Source: Sediminibacterium sp. C3 (GTDB taxonomy: Bacteria > Bacteroidota > Bacteroidia > Chitinophagales > Chitinophagaceae). Taken from it: 64,000 nt of DNA. The position numbers were made by a program, and so were the translations under genes. Location: positions 960,219-1,024,218 of the forward strand of contig NZ_KI669560.1 of assembly GCF_000508085.1 (NCBI RefSeq), in the 5' to 3' direction. Positions 1 through 9,782 of this stretch are shown here, in pieces. A model generated the notes under the pieces. The model was not told the origin of the DNA. It did no database searches and worked only from the letters and a program-made list of their open reading frames with translations. Every line of letters begins with the position of its first letter. Position 1 is the stretch's first letter.

Positions 1-165
1 AAAGACCTTTATAAATCCTTCCTGCAACATATCTTCTGCATCTTCCCTGCTATTGGCAAAACGATAACACACACTCAGCATCTTGGGACTGTAGCGATTG
101 TACAGTTCCCTTTGTGATGAGGGGTCATTATTTAAACAGCCTGCAAGTATCGATTGCTCTGTCAT
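1..165 (-). CDS. ECF-type RNA polymerase sigma factor, N-terminal part (cut by window edge)
   Basis: Only the first 55 codons are inside the window. The ATG is at 165 and the frame runs off the left edge. The peptide reads MTEQSILAGCLNNDPSSQR followed by ELYNRYSPKML and a segment with SREDAEDMLQEGFIKV. The YxxY/L...EDAED(M/L)xQE pattern is the sigma-70 region 2 helix that binds core polymerase and the -10 element in small ECF sigma factors of Bacteroidota. Region 4 lies outside the window. It is divergent from the DUF1800 gene. Whether it controls the secreted genes next door is not visible. A weak promoter-like TATATTTA lies on the minus strand at 183-190. Confidence 0.8.
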   Translation of the reverse strand, partial: MTEQSILAGCLNNDPSSQRELYNRYSPKMLSVCYRFANSREDAEDMLQEGFIKVF

Positions 166-201
166 TAAGGGATTTATTTCCCTAAATATAAGACATTTTT
201 A

Positions 202-1878
202 ATGTTAAAAGGCTGCATAATTACCTTACTTAGCGTCATATTAGTACCAATCCTGCACATGGACAACTTTTACAATCCACCGCCATTAACCGGACTTAAC
301 CCCTATACCGGGTCTTTTACACAGACTGAATTACAGCATTTATTAAAACGAACTTTGTTTGGAGCAAGCAGGGCAGATCTGAATTATTTTGCGGGCCGAA
401 CCCTCCCGGATGTACTTAGTGAGCTACTGAACCCGGCAACTGTAATCCCCCCGCCACCCGTAAAAGAGTATACTACTTCTACCACGGCTACTATCCCGGA
501 CACGGGTATTGCTTCTGGCTCAACCTGGGTAGGAGATTTAAACAATGATGGTACGGTACAAAGCCAACGAAGGGCTTCCTTTAAAAAATGGTGGATGGGT
601 TTAATGATTAACCAGGATCGTTCTGTTCTGGAAAAAATGACCTTGTTCTGGCATAATCATTTTGCAACAGAAACCAATGATGTGGGCAATGCACAATATA
701 TCTACCGCCATCATCAGTTGTTACGAACACATGCTTTGGGGAACTTTAAAATACTTACCAGAGCGGTTACGATTGATTCGGCTATGTTGGTATATCTCAA
801 TGGACAATTGAATACAAGAACAGCACCAGATGAAAACTATGGAAGAGAGTTACAGGAATTATTCTGTTGTGGCAAGGGGCCGGATTCCTTATATACGGAA
901 GCAGATGTAAAAGCTGCAGCAAGAGTATTAACCGGGTGGAGAAATAATAATACCACCATGACTTCTTACTTTGATTCAACCAGACACGATACCAATCCCA
1001 AAGTGTTTTCTTCATTCTATAACAATACTGTGATTGCAGGCAGGACGGGTGTTACAGCGGGTGATATTGAATTGGATGAAATGCTTACCATGATTTTTAA
1101 TGTACAGGAAGTAGCTAAATATATCTGCCGGAGAATCTATCGCTGGTTTGTTTATTATGATATAGATGCAAGCGTAGAATCCAATATTATTACGCCATTG
1201 GCCAATATTTTCAGAAGCAATAATTATGAAATAAAACCTGTGTTACAAGCGCTCTTGCAAAGCGAACATTTTTTTGATGTGTTATCAAGAGGATGTCAAA
1301 TTAAGAGCCCCGTTGATTTGGTAGTGGGCATGTGCAGAGAATTTCCCATGGCGTTTCAGCCCTCCAGTGACTTTATCACCAACTATGCACACTGGAACTA
1401 TATGGTAACATGGGTAAGCAATATGCAACAAAATATAGGTGATCCGCCGGATGTGAGTGGTTGGAAAGCCTATTACCAGGAGCCGCAGTTTTATCAGATC
1501 TGGATTAACAGCGATACTTTACCCAAACGCAATCAGTTTACCGATACCATGATAGTAACGGGGTATAGTGTAAGTGGCAAAAGAATTCAGGTTGATGGAT
1601 TAGGACTGGTTCAACAGCTCAACACACCTGCTGATCCCAATGCGGTTATTAATCAACTGACCAATTATTTGTACCGGATCGATTTATCGGATGCATCAAA
1701 GACACAGCTTAAAAGAGATATTTTATTAAGTGGACAAACCAGTGATCATTACTGGACAGATGCCTGGAACTTATACATCAGTAATCCGGGCAATACAGCC
1801 AACACAACCACGGTAAGAAATAAAATCAGGGACCTGCTGAAATATTTACTGAACCTGGCAGAGTACCAACTCGCTTAA
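202..1878 (+). CDS. DUF1800 family secreted protein
   Basis: The 558-residue product matches the DUF1800 family in its overall pattern: an early LLKRTLFGAS segment, the central LEKMTLFWHNHFATE motif, the NYGRELQELF segment and the late DVSGWKAYYQ motif. The biochemical role of DUF1800 proteins is not established. They are nearly always encoded directly before a DUF1501 protein, as here with a 10 bp gap, so the two probably act together. The N-terminus has a hydrophobic stretch (residues 5-19) that could be a short signal or anchor. An internal ATG at 259 would remove it, and no ribosome-binding site decides between the two. The product is probably exported. Confidence is high for the family and low for the function. 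Confidence 0.85.
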   Translation: MLKGCIITLLSVILVPILHMDNFYNPPPLTGLNPYTGSFTQTELQHLLKRTLFGASRADLNYFAGRTLPDVLSELLNPATVIPPPPVKEYTTSTTATIPDTGIASGSTWVGDLNNDGTVQSQRRASFKKWWMGLMINQDRSVLEKMTLFWHNHFATETNDVGNAQYIYRHHQLLRTHALGNFKILTRAVTIDSAMLVYLNGQLNTRTAPDENYGRELQELFCCGKGPDSLYTEADVKAAARVLTGWRNNNTTMTSYFDSTRHDTNPKVFSSFYNNTVIAGRTGVTAGDIELDEMLTMIFNVQEVAKYICRRIYRWFVYYDIDASVESNIITPLANIFRSNNYEIKPVLQALLQSEHFFDVLSRGCQIKSPVDLVVGMCREFPMAFQPSSDFITNYAHWNYMVTWVSNMQQNIGDPPDVSGWKAYYQEPQFYQIWINSDTLPKRNQFTDTMIVTGYSVSGKRIQVDGLGLVQQLNTPADPNAVINQLTNYLYRIDLSDASKTQLKRDILLSGQTSDHYWTDAWNLYISNPGNTANTTTVRNKIRDLLKYLLNLAEYQLA

Positions 1879-1888
1879 AACCCAATCT

Positions 1889-3463
1889 ATGAAAAGAAGA
1901 GACTTCTTAAAAAACACAGTGCCAGCAGGTATATTGCTGCCATCATTGGTGAGTGGGTTTTCTTTTAAAGTATTTGGTGCTTCTTCTGTTTTTGCAGCAG
2001 CCCTGCAGATGCAGGCAGAAGAGAATGATCATATTCTAGTCATCATTCAGTTGAATGGTGGCAATGATGGATTAAACATGGTTGTGCCTATTGAGAACTT
2101 TGCCAATTATGCCAATGCAAGACCTAATATATTTATTCCTGAAAATAAAGTGTTGAAATTAACCGGAGTAGACAAAGCTGGTTTACATCCATCCATGACA
2201 GGATTGCAAAGTTTATACAACGAAGGAAAATTAAATATCATTCAATCAGTAGGATATCCGCAACCCAGCTTCTCTCATTTCAGGGCAACCGATATCTGGA
2301 TGAGTGCAAGTGATTCCAGTACAGTAGTAAACAGTGGATGGGCAGGAAGATATTTGGATTATCAGTATCCCAATTTCCCAACGGGCTATCCCAATGCCAA
2401 TATGAAAGATCCATTGGCCATACAAATTGGATCGGCCACTTCTTTAACCATGCAGGGACCCTCTGTAAATATGGCCATGAGCATCAGCAATACCAGCAAT
2501 TTTTATAACCTGATAAATGGGGTACAGGATCCGGCACCTGCTACTCCTGCCGGTAAAGAGCTAACCTATATAAGACAGATCACACAGCAGACACAACAGT
2601 ACGCCAGCGTAATTAAAGATGCTGCCAGTAAAGTGCCCACGCAATCTACTTATCCAACCAACAATAGTTTGGCTGATCAGTTAAAAATTGTAGCACGCTT
2701 AATAAAGGGTGGCTTGCAAACCCGTGTGTACATGGTAAGCACCGGAGGCTTTGATACACATGCATCACAGGTAAACAACGGCGATACAACATCCGGAACC
2801 CATGCAACATTGTTGGGAAGAGTGAGTGATGCCATCAAGGCCTTCCAAACCGATTTGGCTTTTTTGGGCGTGGATGATAAAGTAGTGGGAATGACATTCT
2901 CAGAATTTGGAAGAAGAATCAGAAGCAATGCAAGCAGTGGTACAGACCATGGTGCAGCTGCGCCTGTATTTGTTTTTGGAAAGCAGGTGATTGGAGGGGT
3001 AACCGGTAATACGCCCAACTTTGGTGCCAGTGTAGGAGTGGGAGACAATATTCCTTTTCAATACGATTTTCGTTCTGTGTATTCCACTTTATTAAGTAAC
3101 TGGTTGTGCGTAGACGACAATGATCTGCAACAAATCATGTTGAAGAATTATCAGAATCTTCCATTGGTAAGCGGCGCCGCATGCAAGCGTCCTCAGCCAT
3201 TGGCCACTGAACAACTGATCAGTAATTATCCGAATCCATTTACCACCAGCACGGTGATTACTTTCAAAACAGCAGGCGGACATACCCTGATTCAGATTAT
3301 TGATACCAGTGGCAGAGTATTAGCAGTATTAACGGATAAAGAATATCCGGCCGGCACATATACGGTCACTTTTAACAGTGGATTTTTGCCAACAGGCGTG
3401 TATTATGCGCGTTTTCAGAACCTGTCTGTACAGCAGGTGCGCCCCATGCTGAAAGTCCGGTAG
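1889..3463 (+). CDS. DUF1501 (sulfatase-like) protein with Tat-type signal and T9SS C-terminal sorting domain
   Basis: This is a 524-residue DUF1501 protein. The N-terminus MKRRDFLKN followed by a hydrophobic run is a twin-arginine signal. The core shows LNGGNDGLNMVVP, FSHFRATDIW, STGGFDTHASQ, TFSEFGRRI and GTDHGAAAP, which resemble the alkaline-phosphatase/sulfatase fold. The last 80 or so residues begin with ISNYPNPF and continue as a beta-rich domain ending in MLKVR, typical of a type A T9SS sorting domain. The protein is therefore predicted to cross the inner membrane by Tat and the outer membrane by T9SS. It follows the DUF1800 gene by 10 bp, probably as one transcript. The enzymatic substrate is unknown. 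The combination of Tat signal and T9SS domain is the notable point. Confidence 0.88.
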   Translation: MKRRDFLKNTVPAGILLPSLVSGFSFKVFGASSVFAAALQMQAEENDHILVIIQLNGGNDGLNMVVPIENFANYANARPNIFIPENKVLKLTGVDKAGLHPSMTGLQSLYNEGKLNIIQSVGYPQPSFSHFRATDIWMSASDSSTVVNSGWAGRYLDYQYPNFPTGYPNANMKDPLAIQIGSATSLTMQGPSVNMAMSISNTSNFYNLINGVQDPAPATPAGKELTYIRQITQQTQQYASVIKDAASKVPTQSTYPTNNSLADQLKIVARLIKGGLQTRVYMVSTGGFDTHASQVNNGDTTSGTHATLLGRVSDAIKAFQTDLAFLGVDDKVVGMTFSEFGRRIRSNASSGTDHGAAAPVFVFGKQVIGGVTGNTPNFGASVGVGDNIPFQYDFRSVYSTLLSNWLCVDDNDLQQIMLKNYQNLPLVSGAACKRPQPLATEQLISNYPNPFTTSTVITFKTAGGHTLIQIIDTSGRVLAVLTDKEYPAGTYTVTFNSGFLPTGVYYARFQNLSVQQVRPMLKVR

Positions 3464-3527
3464 CAATCCCCCCGGAAAAATCTTTTGAAAAAATGCAACA
3501 ATGATGTAAAAATATCATTGACTCCAT

Positions 3528-3535
3528 TATATTTG
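3528..3535 (+). promoter_or_regulatory. Bacteroidota-type -7 element before the TonB receptor
   Basis: The octamer TATATTTG matches the TAnnTTTG consensus exactly and ends 24 bases before the ATG at 3560. No convincing TTTG -33 element lies 19-21 bp upstream, so the call is tentative. Confidence 0.4.
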
Positions 3536-3559
3536 CAACAAAGTAGCAAAAATAATATT

Positions 3560-5953
3560 ATGAAGTCATTGGTATTGAGTTTGTTTTTATGCGGTTGGAT
3601 TACAACTGCCGCTTTTGCAAATGGTTCCATCAAGGGGAAAGTAACCGACGCGGAAAGCGGAAAGCCACTAGTAGGAGCTTCCGTTTATATTCATGAGTTA
3701 AGAACGGGGGCCATTACAGGCGTAGATGGTTTTTATCAGACTACAGAAATCCCTTCCGGAACTTATTTACTGGAAGTCAGTTTTATGGGCTACAGTGCTT
3801 TTTTAAAAACGATTCGTGTGGATAAAACACAGGAATTGAATATTGCGCTAAAACCATCTGTGGTGGAACACGAGGCAGTAACCGTAACGGGGGTTGCATC
3901 AGCCATTCGTTTAAGTCAGAATCCACAGGCTATTTCAGTAGTGAAGAAAACCGATTTGCAGAGAAGTAGTGGAACGAATATTATTGATGCATTAAGCAGA
4001 ATTGTACCGGGTGTTGCTGCGCTAAGCACAGGACCAGCCGTAAGTAAGCCTATCATCAGAGGATTGGGGTATAACAGGGTTATCACTATAAATGATGGTG
4101 TACGTCAGGAAGGACAGCAATGGGGAGACGAGCATGGTATTGAGATTGATGAAGCCAGTGTGCAGCGAGTGGAAATTTTAAAAGGACCTGCTTCTTTGTT
4201 GTATGGAAGTGATGGTATGGGAGGTGTAGTAAATATTATTTCGAATGTGCCGGTAGAAAGAGGCATAATGAAAGCCAATTACCATGTTGCAACCAACAGC
4301 AATAATGGTTTAATCAGTAATCATCTGAACTGGTTCGGACATGCCAATAATGGTTTCAACTGGAATCTGTATGGCTCATTTAAAAATGCCCATGCTTACC
4401 AGAATAAATATGATGGCCGTGTATTGGGAAGCCAGTTCAATGAAAGAAATTTCGGAGGATATATTGGTGTAAACAAGAAGTGGGGCTATAGTCATTTACT
4501 TGTAAGCAATTTCAACCAGAATTTTGGGATGATTGAAGGAGACAGAGATGATGCCACCGGTAAGTTTGTACTGTTTGCCGGATCCGCATTGGAAAGGATT
4601 GCTACAGAAGCGGATTTAAAAGACAGAAAAGCACAAGCCCCCTCACAAGGCATCAATCATTTTAAAATTGCATTGGACAATAATATAGCCTGGGGTTCGG
4701 GGAGACTACAATTGAATGTGGGCTTTCAGCGAAATCAAAGAAAGGAATTCGGAGACCCCGAAGCACCCGGAGTTCCTGAATTGTATTTTGATTTAAAGAC
4801 GGTAAACTATAATGTGCAGTATCATTTTGCAGAGAAGAATGGCTGGAAAACCAGTATGGGCATCAATGGTATGCAACAGCAGAACCAGAACAAAGCAGAG
4901 GAAGTATTGATTCCCGAGTATAGATTATTGGATGCAGGAGCGTTCTTTTACACCCGCAAAACATTCAATGATAAATTGACTTTAAGCGGAGGAGTCAGAG
5001 CAGATTACAGAAGATTAAACAGTGATGGATTTACAGAAGGAACCGAAGTAAAGTTTGAAGCCTTTAACCGAAACTTCAGTAATATGAGTGGATCAATTGG
5101 TTTGAGTTACCAGGCTTCCGACAATGTTACTTTAAAAGCAAATGTATCCAGAGGATACAGAGCGCCTTCTGTAACTGAATTGGCAAGCAATGGCTCACAC
5201 GAAGGAACCAACAGATATGAATATGGTGACAGAAATTTAAAAAATGAAACTTCTATTCAGGCAGATGCGGGCGTTGAAGTAAGAACACAGCATTTTAATT
5301 TTCAGGTAAGTGCCTTCTACAACAGCATCAGTAATTATATTTTCTATTCTAAGTTGAATAGTGTGTTTGGTGGTGATTCATTGGTAAACAAAGATGGAGA
5401 AGACTTGATGGCATTCCAGTTTAGACAGAATGCAGCCCGCTTGTATGGATTTGAATCGAAGATTGATATTCATCCGCATCCATTGGATTGGTTGCACCTG
5501 GCAAGTAGTTTCTCTGTAGTAGCAGGAAGATTCAAGGAAAGCTATGAAGGAGTGAATCGTTTGCCATTCATTCCACCTGCAAGATGGACCACTGAATTAA
5601 GAGGAGATTTTGCAAAAGCAGCCAGTGGATCTTTGAGAAACTTTTATGTGAAACTGGAATTAGACAGAGTGTTTGCGCAGAATAATATTTTCTCAGCTTA
5701 TAATACCGAAACCGCAACGCCAGGTTTTAGCTTACTGAATTTCGGGATAGGAGCAGACGTGCAGAGCAAGGGAAGAACATTATTTACGATACATGCAGCT
5801 GCCAATAATATTGCTGATGTAGCTTATCAGAATCATTTAAGCCGATTAAAATACACTGCTGAAAATATGGTTACAGGCCGTATGGGTGTATTTAATATGG
5901 GAAGAAATTTTACCCTCCGAATCCATGTTCCATTGGAATGGAAACTCAAGTAG
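3560..5953 (+). CDS. TonB-dependent outer-membrane receptor with N-terminal carboxypeptidase-like domain
   Basis: The 797-residue product begins with a signal peptide (MKSLVLSLFLCGWITTAAFA). A frame-open extension back to a TTG at 3485 is rejected because the ATG at 3560 starts a good signal peptide just after a promoter element. Residues of about 20-105 form the carboxypeptidase regulatory-like domain seen in Bacteroidota receptors (GKVTDAESGKPLVGASVYI, then MGYSAF). The plug follows, with the signatures RGLGYNRV, VEILKGPASLLYGSDGMGG and VNIIS. The rest is a 22-strand-type barrel ending in an aromatic-rich strand. Such receptors import metal chelates, vitamins or oligosaccharides using TonB. 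The substrate cannot be told: no SusD partner follows. The gene ends at a strong terminator. Confidence 0.9.
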   Translation: MKSLVLSLFLCGWITTAAFANGSIKGKVTDAESGKPLVGASVYIHELRTGAITGVDGFYQTTEIPSGTYLLEVSFMGYSAFLKTIRVDKTQELNIALKPSVVEHEAVTVTGVASAIRLSQNPQAISVVKKTDLQRSSGTNIIDALSRIVPGVAALSTGPAVSKPIIRGLGYNRVITINDGVRQEGQQWGDEHGIEIDEASVQRVEILKGPASLLYGSDGMGGVVNIISNVPVERGIMKANYHVATNSNNGLISNHLNWFGHANNGFNWNLYGSFKNAHAYQNKYDGRVLGSQFNERNFGGYIGVNKKWGYSHLLVSNFNQNFGMIEGDRDDATGKFVLFAGSALERIATEADLKDRKAQAPSQGINHFKIALDNNIAWGSGRLQLNVGFQRNQRKEFGDPEAPGVPELYFDLKTVNYNVQYHFAEKNGWKTSMGINGMQQQNQNKAEEVLIPEYRLLDAGAFFYTRKTFNDKLTLSGGVRADYRRLNSDGFTEGTEVKFEAFNRNFSNMSGSIGLSYQASDNVTLKANVSRGYRAPSVTELASNGSHEGTNRYEYGDRNLKNETSIQADAGVEVRTQHFNFQVSAFYNSISNYIFYSKLNSVFGGDSLVNKDGEDLMAFQFRQNAARLYGFESKIDIHPHPLDWLHLASSFSVVAGRFKESYEGVNRLPFIPPARWTTELRGDFAKAASGSLRNFYVKLELDRVFAQNNIFSAYNTETATPGFSLLNFGIGADVQSKGRTLFTIHAAANNIADVAYQNHLSRLKYTAENMVTGRMGVFNMGRNFTLRIHVPLEWKLK

Positions 5954-5983
5954 TTTCATTTGGTTTGTTTAGATTTAGAAGTG

Positions 5984-6011
5984 CCGCACCCCGAATGGGG
6001 TGCGGTTTTTT
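5984..6011 (+). terminator. Rho-independent terminator after the TonB receptor
   Basis: A perfect 9 bp stem (CCGCACCCC at 5984-5992 with GGGGTGCGG at 5997-6005, loop GAAT) is followed by six T residues. It ends the rightward transcript and overlaps the stop codon of the convergent gene. Confidence 0.88.
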
Positions 6012-9000
6012 AATTTTTTGCTTCGATTAGCCAATTTGAACCATCACTAAAAAGTGTTACACTACCATCTGATAATAAACCAAGCCAGCCATTTCCAACA
6101 ATAGTTTGTGCTCCACTGAAGCTAAAATTATTGAATGACCCACCTGAAGCATTAAAAATTACAAATTTTTGACCAGGTAGGGTAGTAGCATCGGGTAAAG
6201 TGATCTGCACATTTGCCGTTACCTTCAAATAATAGTCATTTATTGTTAATGTGGTTGCTGCGTTTGTTGATCTAAAAGCAAATCTAGCACCAGTTCCAGT
6301 TATTCTTCCTGTTGCAGTTAATGCACCAGTTGCATTGACTAAAGTATTGGCAGAACCTCCAAGTTGAATTGTATTAGCTGTTGAATTTGTTGCGTCTTTA
6401 CCAATTGCAACTGCATTGGTTGCACTTGCGTTTGCAGACTGTCCGATAGCTATAGAACTGGTTCCACTTCCAGAAGATAAAGAACCCATTGCAATACTAT
6501 GCTGAGCAGTTGTTCCTGCATTTGTTCCGATTGCTATGGAATTACCTGAAGAAGCTCCAACTGTTGCTGGTGCTCCAATTGCAATTCCGTTATCTGATCC
6601 AATATTTGAATTTATTCCAACTGCAATAGAATTTGAAAAAGTTGCATTAACACCTGCATTATATCCTACACCTACATTTCCATTGTTTGTAGTATTTTTT
6701 AGGGCTTCAAAACCTAAGGCGGTATTATTATGTGTGGTTGTATTTGAACTTAAACTGTTTTGTCCAAGTGCAGTATTTGCATTTCCCGTTGTATTAGAAA
6801 TCAAAGCAAAATGCCCAATTCCAGTATTATTTGAACCTCCATTTGCAAACAATGCAGATTTGCCCACTGCTGTATTATTTGATGTTGTTGTATTTGAATT
6901 TAATGCAGCTTGTCCAAGCGCTGTATTGCTAGTTCCTGTGCTATTAAAAGTCAGGGCTCCTTGACCAATTCCAGTATTGTTATCTCCGCTTAAATTTTCC
7001 AACAGTGCACCTTGTCCAACTGCAGTATTGTCGTTGCCTGAGTTTGTTTTTGATAATGCGCCTGCACCAAAGCCGGAATTTTGATGACCAACTGTAATTG
7101 CTCTGAGTGCTTGTGTGCCAAATGCAGAATTGAAATCTCCTGTTCCATCTGAGTCATTTGAATCAAACCCAAAACTTGTGTTACCAACTGTTAGAGATTT
7201 ATTTATTTGACCTGCGAATGTATTGTCAACTCTGAATTTCAATGTTCTTGCATCAGTTGTTCCAATAAAGTTGTTTGTTTCACTAGTTCCTGAATTTCCT
7301 AGAATATTCCAGCTGGATGTTGATGAAGCAATGCTATTTGCAGAATACCACTGCGTAGAGGAAGTTGCAAAAAATTCTGCATACGAATTGGCTGGAATAT
7401 TTGAAAATGCTGCATTTGTGCCTAATGAGTTTATTTGAGCACTGGCAGCAGGAAAAACATTTATTGCATTAGCACCTCTATTTACAATTATTATTTGTCT
7501 TCCTGCCTGGGCAGTGGGTAAAGTAACAGCAGATGATGCAGCTGCTGTTGTTATGATATTAATGTCATTTGTAAGGGGTAGACTTCCTTGTGTGTTTGCT
7601 CCTGCCGTAAGTCCTGTTGGGGTATTAGTATAGTAAATAGCTGGTGTATTTATAGTAGGTGACGATAAGGTAAGTCCTGCAACTGTAGTAGTTGTTCCAC
7701 CTAAAGAAATACTGGTTGATCCTAAGGTAAAACTACCATTACTAGATAGCTTTGTATTGGTCACTGCGCCATCAGCAATTTTAGCATTAGTGATAGCATT
7801 ATTTGCTATTGTTGTTGTGTAAGAGCCTGCAATATTTGTAACATCTCCTGTAAGGGCACCAAAGTTTGCAGCTAGTAGGGTGCCGGAAACATCAGTACCA
7901 AGTGGTATTTGAGAATTAAAACTAATGGTTGATCCATTCCATTTACCATAACCAGTTCCATTTATTACAGATTGCTTACTATTAAAAGTATTCCAATCTG
8001 CACTAGACAATAACCCCCTCGTTGAAGCAGATGCATTGGGAATATTGAATGTATGTGTAGTGCCTGAAGATACAATGTTAAAGTCTGAACCTGTATTTCC
8101 ACTTACAAAAGTTTGATTATTCGATAATGCTAGTCCATTCAAAGATGTTGAACTGCTAATTCCCCCTAATCCAGCCAATGTGTAATTCGGAATATTCAAC
8201 ACATTCCCACTTAGCGTTGCAGGACCACTTGAACCTGTTGTTGTAACTCCTGTAATTCTGCTGGCAAATGCAGCATTGAAATTAGAAAAATCACCCTGGC
8301 TTAATAAACCTCTATTTGTTGCTGAGGCTGTTGGAATATTGAAACTGTGAACAGTTCCTGCAGAACTGATATTAAAGTCTGTTCCGGTATTACCTGTTGC
8401 AAAGCTCTGTGATCCCCCTAATGCCAATGGAAGGGTATTCAATGTAACGCTATTATTGGTCAATCCTATATTTCCATTCGCATACGTAATATTTGTTCCG
8501 GCACTTAACTGATTTCTCACATCCGTTGTAAAATTCCCCAATGTTAAATCACCGCGAAAGTATTGGGTTGATGTACCTAATGATATTGCGTTTTGTTTGT
8601 TGTTAAAAGTATTCCAATCACCTACAGTTAGTAATCCAGTGGTTGTTGCGGTTGCAGTTGCAATTGGATTTGCAATTACATCTGTCACTAGTCCTTTGTT
8701 ATTAACCGTAATGGATGGAACCATTATATTATTCCCAAAAGTTCCTACAGCACTGTTTACTGTAGCCAGGGTTAAAGGTAAAACAGGAGCTGTTCCGCTA
8801 CTGGTAGATACACCTGTGGCATCTCCGGTTGCTGTTACAATAATGGGCTGATTGGCAGTTAAATAAGTGTTGTTATCCACTGAACCATCCGCTTTTAAAA
8901 ACTGTGCAGCTATGCCTCCTGCTTTGATAAAACTGGCGGCGGTTATATTGTTGTTGAAAGTTTTATTCCCTCCAATGGTTTGTGCATTCGGTGTTATTAA

Positions 9001-9768
9001 ACCTCTGTTGGCTATGGACGCATCCGGAAAATTAAAGGTATGCGTTTTGCCTGCAGATATAATATTAACGTCTGTTCCAGTAGTGCCAATTGCAAAATCC
9101 TGTGCATCACCTAAATTCAATACCAGTCCGTTTAGTGTAACTCTGCTGTTTACCAGTTTTATATTAGCAATGGTATTATCCTGAATTTTTGGATTGGTAA
9201 TTGCCTGATCGGCGAGTTTGGCAGTAGTTACATTTAAGTCAGCAATTTTTGGTGTTGTTATAGCCTGGTTGGCAATCTTTCCCGTTGTTACTGCAAGTGG
9301 GGCAATGATGGGATTGGGATAGTTGGATCCCAACAGGTCTCCGCCCGCAGGACCAACAGGGTAGGCTGCATTCGCAAAAAGCGCATAGGGCACTGCCTGA
9401 AGTTGTGACGTGCCGGCCTGAAAATAATTGTTGCCTCCTTCCGGATCTATTTCAACCTGTAAATATTTGTTCCCGCTGATCCAGTTGATAGAAGCCATGC
9501 TACCCAATACATTACTGGCACCCGGACTGCCGATCACAACAGTAAACAGACCAAATTGATTGGTTCTTACATTCCTAGTTTCAGAATAAACAATGGACCC
9601 TGTCTGAGATCCATCTCTGATAGAAAGACGTATGCCTACATCTCTGAATGTTAAAGCAACCCCGTTGGCATTTCTGGCGATAGCCTGGTAATTCAGTTGC
9701 TGTGCTTCTATACGCATCATTGCACTTACAAAAACAAATATCAAAAGCACCAATAAACGCTTACACAT
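6010..9768 (-). CDS. Large secreted repeat protein with tail-fibre-like and YadA-head-like modules
   Basis: The product has 1252 residues when started at the ATG at 9768; a TTG lies two codons upstream. It has a signal peptide ending near IEAQ. Residues of about 25-130 form a domain common at the start of Bacteroidota secreted proteins (LNYQAIARNANG, then RLSIRDG). The middle repeats a motif like RGLLSSADWNTFN about four times, each beside an IPNAS or IPTAS-type strand, resembling phage tail-fibre shafts. Residues of about 880-1140 are left-handed-helix repeats of the trimeric-autotransporter head type (NTAxGxxAL, then SIAIGxxA). The C-terminus is a beta-rich cap (LPGQKFVIFNASGG). There is no YadA membrane anchor and no recognisable T9SS sorting domain, so the export route is unclear. 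A trimeric fibrous adhesin is the best guess. It lies 14 bp after a small T9SS cargo gene. Confidence 0.75.
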   Translation of the reverse strand: MCKRLLVLLIFVFVSAMMRIEAQQLNYQAIARNANGVALTFRDVGIRLSIRDGSQTGSIVYSETRNVRTNQFGLFTVVIGSPGASNVLGSMASINWISGNKYLQVEIDPEGGNNYFQAGTSQLQAVPYALFANAAYPVGPAGGDLLGSNYPNPIIAPLAVTTGKIANQAITTPKIADLNVTTAKLADQAITNPKIQDNTIANIKLVNSRVTLNGLVLNLGDAQDFAIGTTGTDVNIISAGKTHTFNFPDASIANRGLITPNAQTIGGNKTFNNNITAASFIKAGGIAAQFLKADGSVDNNTYLTANQPIIVTATGDATGVSTSSGTAPVLPLTLATVNSAVGTFGNNIMVPSITVNNKGLVTDVIANPIATATATTTGLLTVGDWNTFNNKQNAISLGTSTQYFRGDLTLGNFTTDVRNQLSAGTNITYANGNIGLTNNSVTLNTLPLALGGSQSFATGNTGTDFNISSAGTVHSFNIPTASATNRGLLSQGDFSNFNAAFASRITGVTTTGSSGPATLSGNVLNIPNYTLAGLGGISSSTSLNGLALSNNQTFVSGNTGSDFNIVSSGTTHTFNIPNASASTRGLLSSADWNTFNSKQSVINGTGYGKWNGSTISFNSQIPLGTDVSGTLLAANFGALTGDVTNIAGSYTTTIANNAITNAKIADGAVTNTKLSSNGSFTLGSTSISLGGTTTTVAGLTLSSPTINTPAIYYTNTPTGLTAGANTQGSLPLTNDINIITTAAASSAVTLPTAQAGRQIIIVNRGANAINVFPAASAQINSLGTNAAFSNIPANSYAEFFATSSTQWYSANSIASSTSSWNILGNSGTSETNNFIGTTDARTLKFRVDNTFAGQINKSLTVGNTSFGFDSNDSDGTGDFNSAFGTQALRAITVGHQNSGFGAGALSKTNSGNDNTAVGQGALLENLSGDNNTGIGQGALTFNSTGTSNTALGQAALNSNTTTSNNTAVGKSALFANGGSNNTGIGHFALISNTTGNANTALGQNSLSSNTTTHNNTALGFEALKNTTNNGNVGVGYNAGVNATFSNSIAVGINSNIGSDNGIAIGAPATVGASSGNSIAIGTNAGTTAQHSIAMGSLSSGSGTSSIAIGQSANASATNAVAIGKDATNSTANTIQLGGSANTLVNATGALTATGRITGTGARFAFRSTNAATTLTINDYYLKVTANVQITLPDATTLPGQKFVIFNASGGSFNNFSFSGAQTIVGNGWLGLLSDGSVTLFSDGSNWLIEAKN
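6358..6637 (-). repeat. Coding repeats of YadA-head type, period about 14-16 residues
   Basis: Six units of the form SIAIGxxAxxxxxxN run in tandem within the large surface protein. The 14-residue class is typical of trimeric autotransporter heads. Confidence 0.7.
6648..7131 (-). repeat. Coding tandem repeat, about ten units of 17 residues (51 bp)
   Basis: Units begin with NTAxGxxAL or NTGIGxxAL and are 16-17 residues long. The divergence between units at DNA level means this is an old protein repeat and not a recent expansion. Confidence 0.75.
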
Positions 9769-9782
9769 ACTCAATATTTTAA

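Noticed and set aside
3485..3559. 25-codon upstream extension of the TonB receptor from a TTG
   Set aside because: It would place the signal peptide internally and include the promoter element at 3528-3535.
6536..6964. Rightward open frame of 142 codons inside the fibre-protein gene, and similar ones near 8597-8851 and 8867-9184
   Set aside because: They are antisense shadows of the low-complexity repeats; they have no homology-like motifs and hydrophobic, biased composition.
6648..7131. Regular repeats that could suggest a CRISPR array
   Set aside because: The repeats are in frame, 51 bp apart, diverged and translated into a beta-helix pattern. There are no identical repeats with unique spacers and no cas genes.
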